A DNA stretch of 64,000 bases from Lentinus brumalis (lineage: Eukaryota; Basidiomycota; Agaricomycetes; Polyporales; Polyporaceae), in contig MARA01000052.1 of NCBI GenBank assembly GCA_001792895.1, positions 184,917-248,916 on the forward strand. The letters are read 5' to 3'. This document shows, piece by piece, positions 22,801 through 33,639 of this stretch. A program made the translations under genes and the position numbers. The notes below the pieces were generated by a model. The model was not told the origin of the DNA. It worked only from the letters and a program-made list of their open reading frames with translations, and ran no database searches. Position 1 is the first letter of the stretch. Every line of letters starts with the position of its first letter.

Positions 22801-24085
22801 ATGCGTCCAAGTTTCCCTGCGAAAATCCTCGATAGTTGCCCGCAGGGCTATACGTCGGATTCCGGTTCGTCAAGAATTCGATGAGTGTCTGCACACGAGA
22901 TTTACGCACCAAAACTGGTGAGAGCTTCGCGATAGTTTCCCTGCTTGGCTTTGTCTGACCCACAAACACGGCGCATATAGTATCACGTATCGTGTCATTC
23001 GACGGCGGCAGGTACTCGTTGAGATGGGTAGCATCTTGGGGATGAATGGCTACGTTACCACGGACATATCTCTGCGATTCCTGCGCATCCGTACCGAAGA
23101 GGTAATGTCCCTTCGTCTCGCTGAAGCGGAACGAAATCTTACTCGCTCTTGCACGGGAAATCAGCATGCGTTCCACCTGGGTAGCTTCCTGGAATGCCTG
23201 TCGAACCTCGTCGGGCAACCGATCATGTCCATAATATAGCCAGTTCGCAAGTGCATATAGCGGCATTTTGCCTTTCTGTAAATCCCGGCGGCACTCATTA
23301 CAGACCCTTAGGTCACCGCGACTATGCAGTCTTGTCAAACCCTTGGGATGTAGGATTGCACCGCCATACGCCGCGCGATTATACGATGTCGGGAGCACAT
23401 CTTCAGCCAAGCTGTGGTTGCACAACAACTCAAAATTGACCCTAGCAGCCTTCATCAACACAATCTTGCTTGCAGGAGTCCCGCGACCACAACAAGCGCA
23501 GACATGATCCCTTAGTGCCTCAGTCGACATCACTTGCTCCCACTCCGTTATAATTGCTCGCCTGAGTTCTTCATTCGCGATCTCCAGATAAGCCGTGTCC
23601 GCAAGCGTACCTGCCCCTAACTCGGACTCCCCGTCGGGCTGGTCCACAGGCGGGACGCCACCAGTAGAACCTGACTCGCGCGCCGACGTCGTCGCAGCCG
23701 TGGAGGGAGCTTGTCCCGACATCCTAGATACTGTCGTCCGCGCCCTAGGATTTGTCAGAACATGGAACACATATTCCACCGTCTCACAGCTCGCAGAGCA
23801 CTCATGGGACGAAAGATACTGTATGATATTGTCACGACGTGTCCGAGTAGTGATCGACATTCCATGGGCACCAGCAACGACCTTCAGCTCCGATACGTGC
23901 CATAGTCCATAAAGGTTCACCAACGTCATCGGCGGTACTCGCACGACCAAGTCGCCTGGGACAACGTCAGGGCATTCGACGAAAGATCCGTTGTAGGCAG
24001 TCTTAAAGAAGAACAAAGAGTCGAGATGATAGCGGGTGATTTGACGCCTGATATGATTCGGGACCACACCTGCTTCAGCAATCAT
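19799..24085 (-). pseudogene. Helitron Rep half (Helitron-like N-terminal and HUH/Y2 domain)
   Basis: Helitron Rep nicks and joins single strands during transposition. The open frame starts at ATG 24085 (MIAEAGVVPNHIRRQITRYH) and runs about 1429 codons until a TAG that belongs to the hAT terminus. Motifs: cysteine pairs CACCGRGTP and CNECRRDLQKGKMPLYALAN; the Helitron-like N-terminal region with LWYPHLDPWGIGG-type sequence (here LLSWLFPHLDPWGIGGF); the HUH motif in GTLHCHMLIWLDGH; and the paired catalytic tyrosines in LLYYITDYITKA. A long acidic, low-complexity linker (about residues 1050-1200) leads to the helicase half. Nothing is broken except the hAT insertion at its 3' side. As it stands, transcription would give a Rep without helicase. 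Confidence 0.85.
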
Positions 24086-25052
24086 GAAGTCGGCCTCGAC
24101 GCCTGATTATATCCCATATTGACAAGCGACAATCAAACGAGTATAGTAAATTATAACGAGCCCATTCACCCGTGCACAATTATCCGGGACACCCCATGCA
24201 ACAATTCAGTCAGCGTCCGGGATGTGCAACGCAACGACGACGCGACCCACCTGCCACCGACGACATGCCTGTACCTCCCGCACGAGGATTGTTACCGCCT
24301 GCTACCATTATGAGACTGCGGACACGATGAGGAGTGAAAACCGCTCACCGGAAGGCCCATCCACTCCAGCAGGAACATGATGCCCCATCGTCGTCGACAG
24401 CGCGCCTGCAACAAGCGGTCAGATCAGCACCACAATACCATAACCAGGACGTACCCGGAACGCTGTACATCGACGCTTGATATGTTGGGGAGGAGTGGGG
24501 TACCACGCCGGGGTTGCCAGCACCTACGAACAACTATTTCAGTAGCGCAGCCGTGACGATACCACCTCCGACTTACTGCCCCACGGTGACTGACTTGGAA
24601 CGTGCGAAACAGAGGCAGACGTCAGAGACGAAGGCATCGCGACCCGCACCACGACTGCTTTGAGGGGGAGACGAGATCCAAGCGAAGGGAGTTTGTGCAA
24701 TGGTGGCGAGAGCGAAACAAGGGACCGCAACCGACAAGCATGTACTTAACGGGTTCACGCACCGCGGTCCGTGGGAGATCACATCAACATGATCACCTGA
24801 CCATGGCGTGCGAGGACAGCCTCAGCCTGAAATAGCATACGGTCATACGGTCACACTGTGACGTCGCGTGGAGGTGATGTTACAGTCACTGCAGGCGTGA
24901 TTTTGCCACCCTAGACCTGTTCTACTTCGTAGTCCAGGAACTCCGAGCCTCGTCTCTTGCGCTTGCACCCTCTCTGTTCCGGGCTACTGAATCTCCGCCG
25001 TGCTGCGGACACACATCTAGTCTTCTCGCGAACCTGCTTCCTGCCCGTCAGC
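24086..25052. other. right flank of the Helitron and promoter region of YTM1
   Basis: No gene is supported. The 5' terminus of the Helitron should lie here but no unambiguous TC terminus was recognised. The last 100 bp precede the YTM1 ATG and hold its presumed promoter and leader. Confidence 0.4.
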
Positions 25053-26660
25053 ATGGCCTCGACATCCACCTCTGAGCCGACACACCCCGTCGTGTTCACG
25101 ACACAAACTCCCTATGCTCTCCCCTCCCAAAAGTTCATGATCCCGACATCATGGAAGCGCTACCAGCTCTCTCAGCTCGTGAACAAGGCCCTGTCTCTGC
25201 CGAAGCCTATCCCTTTCGAGTTCCTTGTCCAGGGCGAGATCCTCCGCGGGACATTAGCAGAATGGTGTGCAGAGAAGGGCGTCGGAGAGGTGCGTCGTAC
25301 CGTGCAGCGTGTGCAGCATTGCCTGACGATGATGATTGTACCTGCAGGAAGAAACCCTCGAGATTGAGTACTTCGAGTCGGTCATGCCGCCTCAGCGCAT
25401 GTCCACCCTCCCACACGAAGACTGGGTATCCTCAATATCATGTCAATTGCCTGGGTGCGTTCACCTCGCCTCTTGATCCAGTCTGTGCGCCACCACTAAC
25501 ACGCTCACCTCAGCTATTTCTTGACGGCGTCCTACGACGGCGCGATCCGCATCTTCGACTACTCCCAGAAGCTCCTGCACACCTCCGCCCCCACAGCGCG
25601 CCCATCTCCTCCCTCTGCATCGTCCCCGAGCCCTCCCGCGCCGACGACTCCTCCCACCTCCTCGCCACCGCCTCGCAAGACCTCACCGCGCGCCTCACGC
25701 GCATCGACCTCTCCGCCCCCTCCGCCCCAAAAGCGCACACCCTCGCCTCCCTGCACCTGCACACCGCGCCCCTCTCCTCCGTCGCCGCGAGCCCCTCCGG
25801 CGCGCACGTCCTCACCTCCTCCTGGGACGGCCTCATCGGCCTCTTCGACACGTCCGTCCCCGACGCGGACGAGGTCCCCGCGGACGAACCCGCCGGCGGC
25901 GAGCGCAAAAAGCGGCGCAAGCTCGCGCAGGAGGACGGCTCCGAGGCCCCGCGCCCGAAGCGCAAAGCACCCACCGCGGTGCTCAAGAGCCACACCGCGC
26001 GCGTGTCGCGCGTCGTCTTCGGGCCCGAGGCCAAGGGGGCCTCCGCGTACAGCTGCGGGTTCGACTCCACCGTGCGCACATGGGACGTCGAGAACGGCGT
26101 GTGTACGAGCACCATTGTGAGTAGCCTTCCCTTCCTCGCCCCTCACTTCCGACGGGCGAACACGACGAACACGATACTGACATCCCCCGCAGACCGCGTC
26201 GTCAAAACCGTTCCTGGACATCGCGCTCACCGCAACCGGCCACACCGCGCTCGCAGCGTCCACAGACCGCACCGTCAGCCAGTACGACCTGCGCGCGGCC
26301 CCCACCTCCGCCACGACCCCGTCCGTCGCCACCCTCACGCACCCCGCCACGCCCTCCTGCATCGCCGTCGCCCGCCCCTTCCCCTCCCCCTCCGCCCCCG
26401 CCCCCGTCATATCCACGAACGCGTCGGAGCACCAGCTCGTGACGGGCGCGTACGACGGCGTCGTGCGCCTGTGGGATCTCCGCAGCACGCGCGCCGCGGT
26501 CGCCGCCTTCCGCGCATGGGAGTCCGACGCGGGCGCGGGCGCGGGCCCGAAGAAGGTGCTCAGCGTGGACTGGGCGCGCGGCCTGGTGGGTGTTGGCGGC
26601 GAGGGCGGCGTCGAGGTGTGGAAGGTTGGTGAGGGCGATAGGATCACGACCACTTCATGA
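25053..26660 (+). CDS. YTM1: ribosome biogenesis protein YTM1 (WDR12), NLE domain plus WD40 propeller
   Basis: YTM1/WDR12 acts in the nucleolus in the Nop7-Erb1-Ytm1 (PeBoW) complex that matures the 60S subunit; the AAA-ATPase Rea1 binds its N-terminal domain. Seen: an N-terminal NLE/ubiquitin-like domain (PVVFTTQTPYALPS, FEFLVQGEILRGTLAEW), then WD repeats including EDWVSSI, FLTASYDGAIRIFDYS, VLTSSWDGLIGLFD, SCGFDSTVRTWDVENG, AASTDRTVSQYDLR and LVTGAYDGVVRLWDLRS. A basic insert (ERKKRRKLAQEDG) sits in the middle. Three introns keep the frame: 25290-25347, 25455-25513 and 26117-26192. The start at 25053 gives the usual short leader before the NLE domain. Family assignment is confident; nothing is broken. 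Confidence 0.92.
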
Positions 26661-28013
26661 GCTGAGAAGCCTGGGGAGTGAGTAGGAGGTACGCGTGCGT
26701 TGTGTGACGATTGCTCTCCTCACGGTCGCCCCGTTGGACTACAGGCTGACGCTATGTCGTGCTGCAGATCTTTTGTCCGTACGGCGCACATGTCGTTGCC
26801 TGGTCCGAGTGCACCTTGAGTATTGAGTAACAAGCTACTAAGCCACGCCCTTAGTCTGACCGCTACAGTCCCGTCGTCGGAGTCCTGCCTCCTCTGAGGG
26901 ATATCCAGCGAACTTGCGCTCGGCGGAGTTCCAGGTCAGTCTCTCTCGCACTCCTGTTACTGACCTCGTAGTCGGTACCGCGGTCATCACGCATCAAGCC
27001 CGCGCTGCGTTCCCAAACTTTTCACTCTGCCGTCCCGGGGACTCAAGCAGGGTTTCGAAACGGAACACTCAGACGACTCTCCTCCTTGTCTCATCCCCAG
27101 ACGCCGCTCGTATGCGCGTATCGTCCACGATCCTCATCCTCGCTCCGCCCACTGCGGTTTTGGCTCTGTCCACCCCCAGATCTCCGCGCCATGTCACTCT
27201 ATCATGTACGCCCCGCTTGGCACCGGTGCAAGCTCTGCCGTGGCCCAGGACCCGCAACGGGGCCCGGGCCCAGCTGACAGCTCGCACCCCGGCTGCACTT
27301 CACTCTGCACCGTGACGTCGCGGATCTCCGCCTGCTGGGTCTGGGATCTGAGTACTATAACTGAGTAACGGCCGTACGTATACGTGCCGCACGGATATAG
27401 AGAGCCCGCAGACGAGTTGGGACGGTGCGACGGTACGACGAAGCGCCGTGAGCAAGCTTCAGAGCTTCGCCTCTTGAGTCTTCGGGTTCTATCTGCGCAC
27501 GGACTGCATGGCCGGCCTGTCAGTGTCAGGTAGCGTTCAAGCTTCACGAAGTCGTGCTCGAGGCGTGCGGCGCGAGGCTTCGCGTTCCCTGTCTGTGTAT
27601 CTGAAGCTCTGAGATCCGATGCACTCACGTCTCCGGTCGGTTCTGTCGATGACGCGAAGAGCACAGAGCGAGCGCCGGACTGTATGGTGCAAGTATTGTA
27701 CGTACGTACTGCAGCTGGAGCTCTGGAGCTGTATGTAGAGGCCACCTCAGCACTCGGTACTCAATGTGTCCAATACTCTATACGCAATACGCGTCGCACG
27801 TTGATCTAGACTACTCAATGCTACGCTATCGACAGTGGACACGAAGGACCCGACCGCGAATACAATACAGCAGCTCCCGCGCCCAGCACACCCGCACACT
27901 ACAAACTTCGCGTCGTAAGCAAGTCAATGCGTACTACATAGCAGTCCAGCACCAGCACCAGCAACGAGCAACGAGTACGTACAGCGCGCCCATGCAGAGC
28001 CGCAGATCGCGAC

Positions 28014-28049
28014 TCGTGGGTCGTGGGTCGTGGGTCGTGGGTCGTGGGC
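28014..28049. repeat. 7-bp tandem repeat (TCGTGGG)n
   Basis: About five perfect head-to-tail copies of TCGTGGG are visible, a minisatellite-like tract in the intergenic region. Confidence 0.85.
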
Positions 28050-28092
28050 AATCGTAAATTGTAACAGCAACCGCCCCGGCCAATAAGCTTAG

Positions 28093-28117
28093 GTTCGTTC
28101 GTTCGTTCGTTCGTTCG
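28093..28117. repeat. tetranucleotide microsatellite (TTCG)n
   Basis: Six uninterrupted TTCG units, 70 bp from the 7-bp tandem repeat. Confidence 0.85.
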
Positions 28118-28453
28118 AGTTCGTCACAGAGGTCCGTTCGCCCGGAGTCGCAAGTAGGAAGTACCGCCCCTCTCCCTCCGGAGTCCCACCACCGCGCCGC
28201 GTGTCTCCGAGTCCGTCGTATCGCCTATCGCCACCCGTGGTCGTATCGCGCTGTCATCGTCTTCGTCTCATCGTCTTCGTCTCATCGTCCCGTCGTCCAC
28301 GTCGTCCACGTCGTCCTGGGAGATCCGGGACGGTCATAGCCCGTCGTCCATCGTCCATGTCCATCTACGCAGCCATCCAGGCTCGAACCTCCGGGTATCG
28401 GCATCGGCGACAGCCTCGAGGTGCGCAGGGCGTGCGTCATGCACCGTCGCTCC

Positions 28454-31318
28454 TCAGACCTGTGCTTGTGCGAGCGAATACGAGCTCGGGCTGGCGCTAG
28501 GATCCTGACTGTGACTGCGCCGCCGCGAACGTGGTTGTACTCGTGGTTGTACTTGTACTTGTGATTGTGGCTGCGAATGTGCGTGTGCGTGTGCACCCGG
28601 ACTCGCTGTTGTCGTTGACTCACGCTGCCGGCGCACGAAGATCGTCCGTGCAATGCCCATGAAGATGACCCCGGCCACGATGCACGCCTGTAGCGAAGAA
28701 GAGACCGATCAGAACTGCTCTCTGTCTGTGTCTGAGAGGAAGAGCAACACGCGAGATGCAAAATGCGAGATGCGAGACGCGAGACGCGAGATGCGAGATG
28801 CAAGATGCAGCAGAGAAGTCAAACACAACAGAAGTGAAGAGCGGCAATATCAACGTCATTTGGCATGGGAGTGCCCGAGACGTGAGACGTGGGACGTGAG
28901 ATGCGCGAGAAGTGAACTGCGAGACGCAAGGCACGAGGCACGGCGATGCTAGACCCGAGCACGCCGCACCCTGCGCCACATCCCCGTACGCAGGTGAACT
29001 GGAGCGAACAACGGAGAGCGAAGGAGCAAAGAAGAAGAAATCATAAAAAGAGAGGACGTACCCCGGCGAACACGAGAGCTTTCCACCACACGAGCGGGCC
29101 CGCGGCGCCGTTCCCCCCAAGGAGCGCGCCAAAGATCGGCGTCCCGACCAGCATGGAGGTGCCGACGAGCGAGAACGCGAGCCCCATCCGCAGCCTGCGT
29201 AACGACGCAAGTCACCATTTCGCAGCAGACACAAGGCAAGTAAGGGTAAGCGAGAACAGCCCAGCGTGGCCGAGTCCGCGCGAGGGACACGGAGATGGCA
29301 TGTCAAACACAAGTCCCGTAAGATTATGGTTCAATCGAAGTAGGCTTGAGAACGCACCCGAGCTCGCTCAGGTCCGTGCACAGCAGGCCGAGCATGGGTG
29401 GGATGAGCGAGACGTCTGCGTTCAGCCATGCCGAGTGCGAAGGTCGGTCCAGCCGGCGGCGGTGGCCAAAGTCGCGCACAAGGATCGAGAACGGGCGCAC
29501 GAGGATCCAGACGAGAACGCCCGGCGAATAGACGTCCGGTAATTAAAAGAGGACATATGGCAAGGCGCATGGGGACGGGCGGCCGCAGGTCGGTGGCGTG
29601 GGCGGAGGAAAACACGACAGATCGAAACATGGACAAGGAGAGGTCAGTCCATATGCGGATACCACACTGCGTGCGCTGCACTTACACGCCCCCGACGAGA
29701 ACCCAAACAGCACCGCCACGGCGACGACGCCCGGGGTCGTCGTTGCGCCAAACAGCGCGAAGATGAGCGCGGCCGACACGGCCATCGCGGGCACGATCAT
29801 GTTGAACACCCCGAGCTTGTCTGCGAGCGCGACGGGGATCGTGCGCCCGAGGGTGCTGCCGGCATTCAGGATGGCGAGCTGCGAAAGTGGGGTGAGTGCT
29901 ATCAGACGGGCTGTCGAGGGACGAGGTGCGCACGATGTACGTTGTCACGGTCGCGTTGACACCGTGATCCGCAGCGAACAGCTGTAGGTAAAAGACTGGG
30001 CCGGGTCAGCTCTGGGGTTCCGGCTCTTGGCGTATACGAAGTCGCTGCTCACATGGAACGAAGAGCCCCAGGTTCGTGCAGAAGGCGCTGCGCGGATCCC
30101 GTCAGGACCCAGAGGGATGCCGGGCGCCGGAGGTGCTTACCCAAGAGCAGACCATGTGTACGCGCCGTCGCTGACGATGTGCCGGACCACCTTGATGCTG
30201 AAGGTGTCGCGGAGGCTCCGGTCTTTTGGAGGAAGATGCGTCCGCATGATGCAGTTGGCGACGGTGAGCAGCGCAGCAATCACCGCGCCGCTCGTCCGCA
30301 CGCCGTTCGCGAAGCCAAAGCTGGACATCGTGAACAGATGGTTGAGCATGATGGGGAAGACGATGCCGCCGCACGACGCGCCGGAGACGGCGATGCCCGT
30401 CGCGAGTGCGCGCCGTCTACGGAAGTGGTGGGAGACGATGCTGAGAGAAGGAATGTAGAGCATGCCGACGCCAAGTCCGACTCCCAAGCCCTGCGCGAGG
30501 AAGACCTGCGCGGTCCGCGGAGATCACAAAGTCACAAAGTCTGTGTGAGTGTGGGCCCACGGGGGTGGAGTCGGGGCAGTGTACGCACTTGATAGTAGTG
30601 GTCTTGTTGCGTCAGAGACAGCATGAATATGGAGAATACGAGCAGGATGGATCCGGCGATCTGAACATGGCGGCTGGGGCGGCGCGCTGGTTAATTTACC
30701 GAACCTCCGATCAGTACAGGGGACTCACAAGTATCCGGCGTCGAATGTGTGTCCGACGAGCATGCCCGGAGCGTACATGAGGAAGAGCTGAACGCTTCCT
30801 ATCCAGCTGTGGCAGATGGGAGATGGACCGCGGTAGAGAATATCAGATGCAATAGAGACCCGGGGCAGAAGATCGGACCTGACCTGATGTTGGACGGAGA
30901 CTCGTGGGAGAGGAACTCCCGCGTGTAGAAATCTGCGCGGACAGGGTGAGATGGTGAGAGCGCGACGGCAGATTGCCGTACCCTGGTAGACACCGAACGC
31001 ATTGAGATAGCTGCGGGAACACGTCAAGAGCTGCAAGCGGGTGGCGCGGAGAGAACTCACCCGAAGGTACAGAACTGGACCATCCAGCTGATCACGACGC
31101 GGGAAGAGATTGGAAACAAGGTTCTCTTGGAAGAGCAAGCGTGAAACACTCACGCCCCAGCGATTGCGAGCCAGGCGGCACGACCACCGTCTGGTGGGGT
31201 CGCGTTCGCGGTCCTGAGCTCCTCCGCGGCCTTCTCTGAGAGGTCGTTGCGACTGCTGCTGGAGATGGTCGTGCTCGTGTGGAACGAGGTCGCGGGGGTG
31301 GGCATGGCGGGCATGGTC
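28454..31318 (-). CDS. MFS transporter, monocarboxylate permease (MCT-like) family, about 13 exons
   Basis: A 12-helix plasma-membrane carrier, probably for a monocarboxylate or related small acid; the substrate cannot be read from the sequence. It starts at ATG 31318 (MTMPAMPTPATSFHTST), with a cytosolic serine/threonine-rich N-terminus. TPPDGGRAAWLAIAGA is the MCT-type entry to helix 1. Then SWMVQFCTFG, YLNAFGVYQ, DFYTREFLS, WIGSVQLFLMYAPGMLVGHT, IAGSILLVFSIFMLSL, GLGVGLGVGMLYIPSLSIVS, the helix 4-5 motif HHFRRRRALATGIAVSG, LFAADHGVNAT, AILNAGSTLGRTIPVALADK, SLIPPMLGLLCTDLSELG, and LRMGLAFSLVGTSMLVGTPI. The tail (SQPQSQVQVQPR) is cytosolic and polar. The order matches the fungal MCT group closely. 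Most introns are 50-70 bp, but the last one (about 28688-29061) is much longer. One or two exon borders are uncertain by a few bases. Confidence 0.85.
28757..28806. repeat. 7-bp GAGATGC/GAGACGC repeat inside the last MFS intron
   Basis: Seven-base units GAGATGC and GAGACGC recur head to tail, within the unusually long last intron of the MFS gene; similar degenerate units continue near 28880-28945. Confidence 0.7.
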
Positions 31319-33639
31319 ATCGGGAGGCTAGCAGCAGAAGCGGGACGAGAGGGCGAGACGCGCCGGCATGCGAGCAGAGGAGAAGGCAGGGTGGTCGTCG
31401 GTGGCCGGGGTGGTATATAAGACGGGGGCGGGAGGAAGGGGCGAGCAGAAGAGACGAGGGCGGAGGACGGCTACTCGGGAGCTTTTGAGCAGCCGGGAAG
31501 AAGAGTCGGGCGGGCGTGTGAGGGGCGTGCATTCGCAGTGGATTCGCAGGTCAGTTCAAGTACCTCGACTGCTCCTCTTCCCTGTCACTAATGCTACCTG
31601 GCTTGCCTCTTTCGGCTCCCGCAGCTTTACCTTTCACAAGGCAGTCCTGCGCGCCGCCACTCTGGTAAGTTCAAAAACACCATCCGTCCTCTTCCTCAGA
31701 CGCGAAACATACCGACTGTTTGATGGCCGGCGGGGGTGGCACCATGGTACGCTGTCTCTGTGTACGGCTCAGAACATGACACGAAGACGAACCTCCGCGG
31801 CGGGACAGGGGCCACCGCTCTCTCAACCTTCTCGCCCGTGTTACGTTCAAGAACCGTCGATGCTTGTTTCGAATGCCAAAGCCCACCCCGGAACCTTCTC
31901 CGCCCACGCCGGCAACCACCCACGTCGGCCTCTTCATCTGCGCTTGCAAGCTGCCCTCCTCGGATTTCTGTCAGCGATCCGGTCTGCGCGCCGTATCAAC
32001 ATCAGCGGACACACCGAGCCTTGCGATACTCGACCACGCTTGGGGCAGATCTCGCACCGACATTGGCTCGGCCTGCACGGCGTGACATCGCGACGTCCGA
32101 TTCACAACCCGGGAGCGTGCAAACCCTGTTCGGCGGACGCAACGACCCTGCAGCCTTGTGCCGTTCCCGATCCCATTCCCAGTCCAGCCGACGGTGCCAC
32201 TTAGACACTCGTTTGTGCTACGCGTCCAAGCGCGGTCTGCGTGTCCTCGAAACACCCCTCGAGTCTCGACACCGTGCCCTTTGATGGCCGAGCGACGGAG
32301 TCACTCACGCTCGCGGAGTGAAGGGGCGGAGCGCAGTGCGGGGTTTACCAATAAGGCATGCTCGCGACGGCGTTGCTTGCACTGTGCACACCTCTTCTCA
32401 CCGAAGCGAGCGACCTTCCATACTCCGAGTCGCGTCGCGGGCCACCGATGGTCACCGCAACGGCCGGACGTGCATCTCATCGTACGAGGGTGCGCGTGTT
32501 TCTTGTTTCTTGTCCCCTTCTTTTCGCCCCATCCGATTCCGGGATGCGGGATGCTCTTCTCCGCTCCGCACGACGAGAAATCGTACCAGGGAGCGCGTAT
32601 TCTCCGGGAGCTCAGCGATGTGCGCGCGAAGGCTCGAGTCCAGGCCATCTGGGAAGCCGGCACCATGTAAGTAGCCTGCCACGGCCCACGCTTCGCTCTC
32701 TGACAGTCTCCGGAGGAGGGAATTGCTCTACCAGACAAACATGCAGCGCTCACAGGCATTTCTGACGCCATGTACTACCACTTCCGATCATGCGGATCGG
32801 GCATAGAATCTGGAAGTCCAAGGCCGTTGCTCTGGCAGAACCAGGGTCACATATAGAGGTGACTCAGAGACATGTGAGACATCTACATACCTGCATGGCA
32901 TTGCCCGTTGCGATTCGCTGATGCACGGTCGACAGAAGCATGAGTACTGTTCCCGGTCTGGCTAGAAAACAGGCGTAGACTCTGCGATGTTCAGAGAAGT
33001 GTCGACGATGCGCTTCCAACCCAGGCTGGAAGACGTGGTACGAGTCGCCAAGGACGCATGCGGGAAGACCAGTCGTGGAATCTTGCTGCCGGATCACTAG
33101 ATGCAGCCCGAGGAACGCTGCTTGCATGCTCTGTCCCAGAGCAGTAGAACTCTTCTTAAGCTGTTCCATGAATGATTGCCAAAGCGGCTCGTTGTTGCTG
33201 TTCCAGTTGAAGCTCTGCGCGAGCCCGTGACTGCGCCTGCCGGTGCGAGTACCCATTCAGCCTAGATGCTGCGAGACGAGATGATATCCGAGCATTAATG
33301 TTCCTCGCGCAGTATAGGAGAGCCGTTGCCTTGCAGTGTGGAAGGTAAGACGTTGTCGCCGAGAAGGGGGTAGGAGGAGATGAATATGTACGGGTGATGC
33401 CGTGTGTCGCGTCCACAGATAAGATAACAGACAAGTGACGCATCTGGTCGGCTGCAAAGTTACTTAAGTAGCGTACGCTGCTGCCTCAGCTCAGCGCTGC
33501 ACTCTGACTCTCATCTCGACCGCTGCGGATAACCTCGGGCTTCAATCACTCTATAACCAGCTGGATAGCTTGTCCGAAACCCTTCTATTGCTACTCGCCT
33601 CTTCCTGACCGCGCCGAGACGGGACCTCCTCCACGAAAC
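31319..33639. other. intergenic region between the MFS gene and YAH1
   Basis: This stretch holds the divergent promoters of the MFS transporter (left) and YAH1 (right). Several overlapping frames at 31368-32770 on both strands show no family motif and no consistent splicing. One minus-strand frame at 32864-33256 is listed separately as a weak candidate. Confidence 0.4.
32864..33256 (-). CDS. possible small hypothetical protein, 130 aa
   Basis: An open frame begins at an ATG (MGTRTGRRSHGLAQSFNWNS) and ends at 32864. It has a balanced, protein-like composition (WQSFMEQLKKSSTALGQSM) and several cysteines near the C-terminus. No domain is recognised, and no neighbour suggests a role. It may be a remnant exon or chance. 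Confidence 0.3.
   Translation of the reverse strand: MGTRTGRRSHGLAQSFNWNSNNEPLWQSFMEQLKKSSTALGQSMQAAFLGLHLVIRQQDSTTGLPACVLGDSYHVFQPGLEAHRRHFSEHRRVYACFLARPGTVLMLLSTVHQRIATGNAMQVCRCLTCL

Larger units (their letters stand above)
13851..24085 (-). mobile_element. Helitron (coding core), interrupted by a hAT transposon
   Basis: The minus strand encodes a Rep-helicase of the Helitron class: HUH/Y2 Rep motifs in the right part and a Pif1-type SF1 helicase in the left part. A hAT element with one copy of its target duplication (15491-19806) separates the two parts. Without it the frame continues directly from codon CGC (19801-19799) to codon CAT (15482-15480), giving a protein of about 1970 codons. 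The Helitron ends (5' TC and 3' hairpin plus CTRR) could not be located, so the true limits are wider. Flanking genes on the left (kinase, unknown genes) could lie inside it. Confidence 0.85.
26661..28453. other. intergenic region with simple repeats
   Basis: Convergent 3' ends of YTM1 and the MFS gene. No gene is supported; a 183-codon minus frame (27194-27745) lacks a domain and a normal start. Short tandem repeats occur near 28015-28049, 28093-28117 and 28256-28290. Confidence 0.45.

Noticed and set aside
24086..24900. Helitron 5' terminus
   Set aside because: No unambiguous TC end could be fixed without comparing copies.
25521..26653. Long frames in both strands over the WD40 gene (199 aa plus, 364 aa minus)
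   Set aside because: They are GC-rich shadows of YTM1, whose frame alone carries NLE and WD motifs and in-phase introns.
27194..27745. 183-aa minus-strand open frame
   Set aside because: No usual start, no domain, low-complexity surroundings.
31368..32770. Several overlapping frames on both strands between the MFS gene and YAH1
   Set aside because: No consistent splicing or domain; composition resembles GC-rich intergenic DNA.
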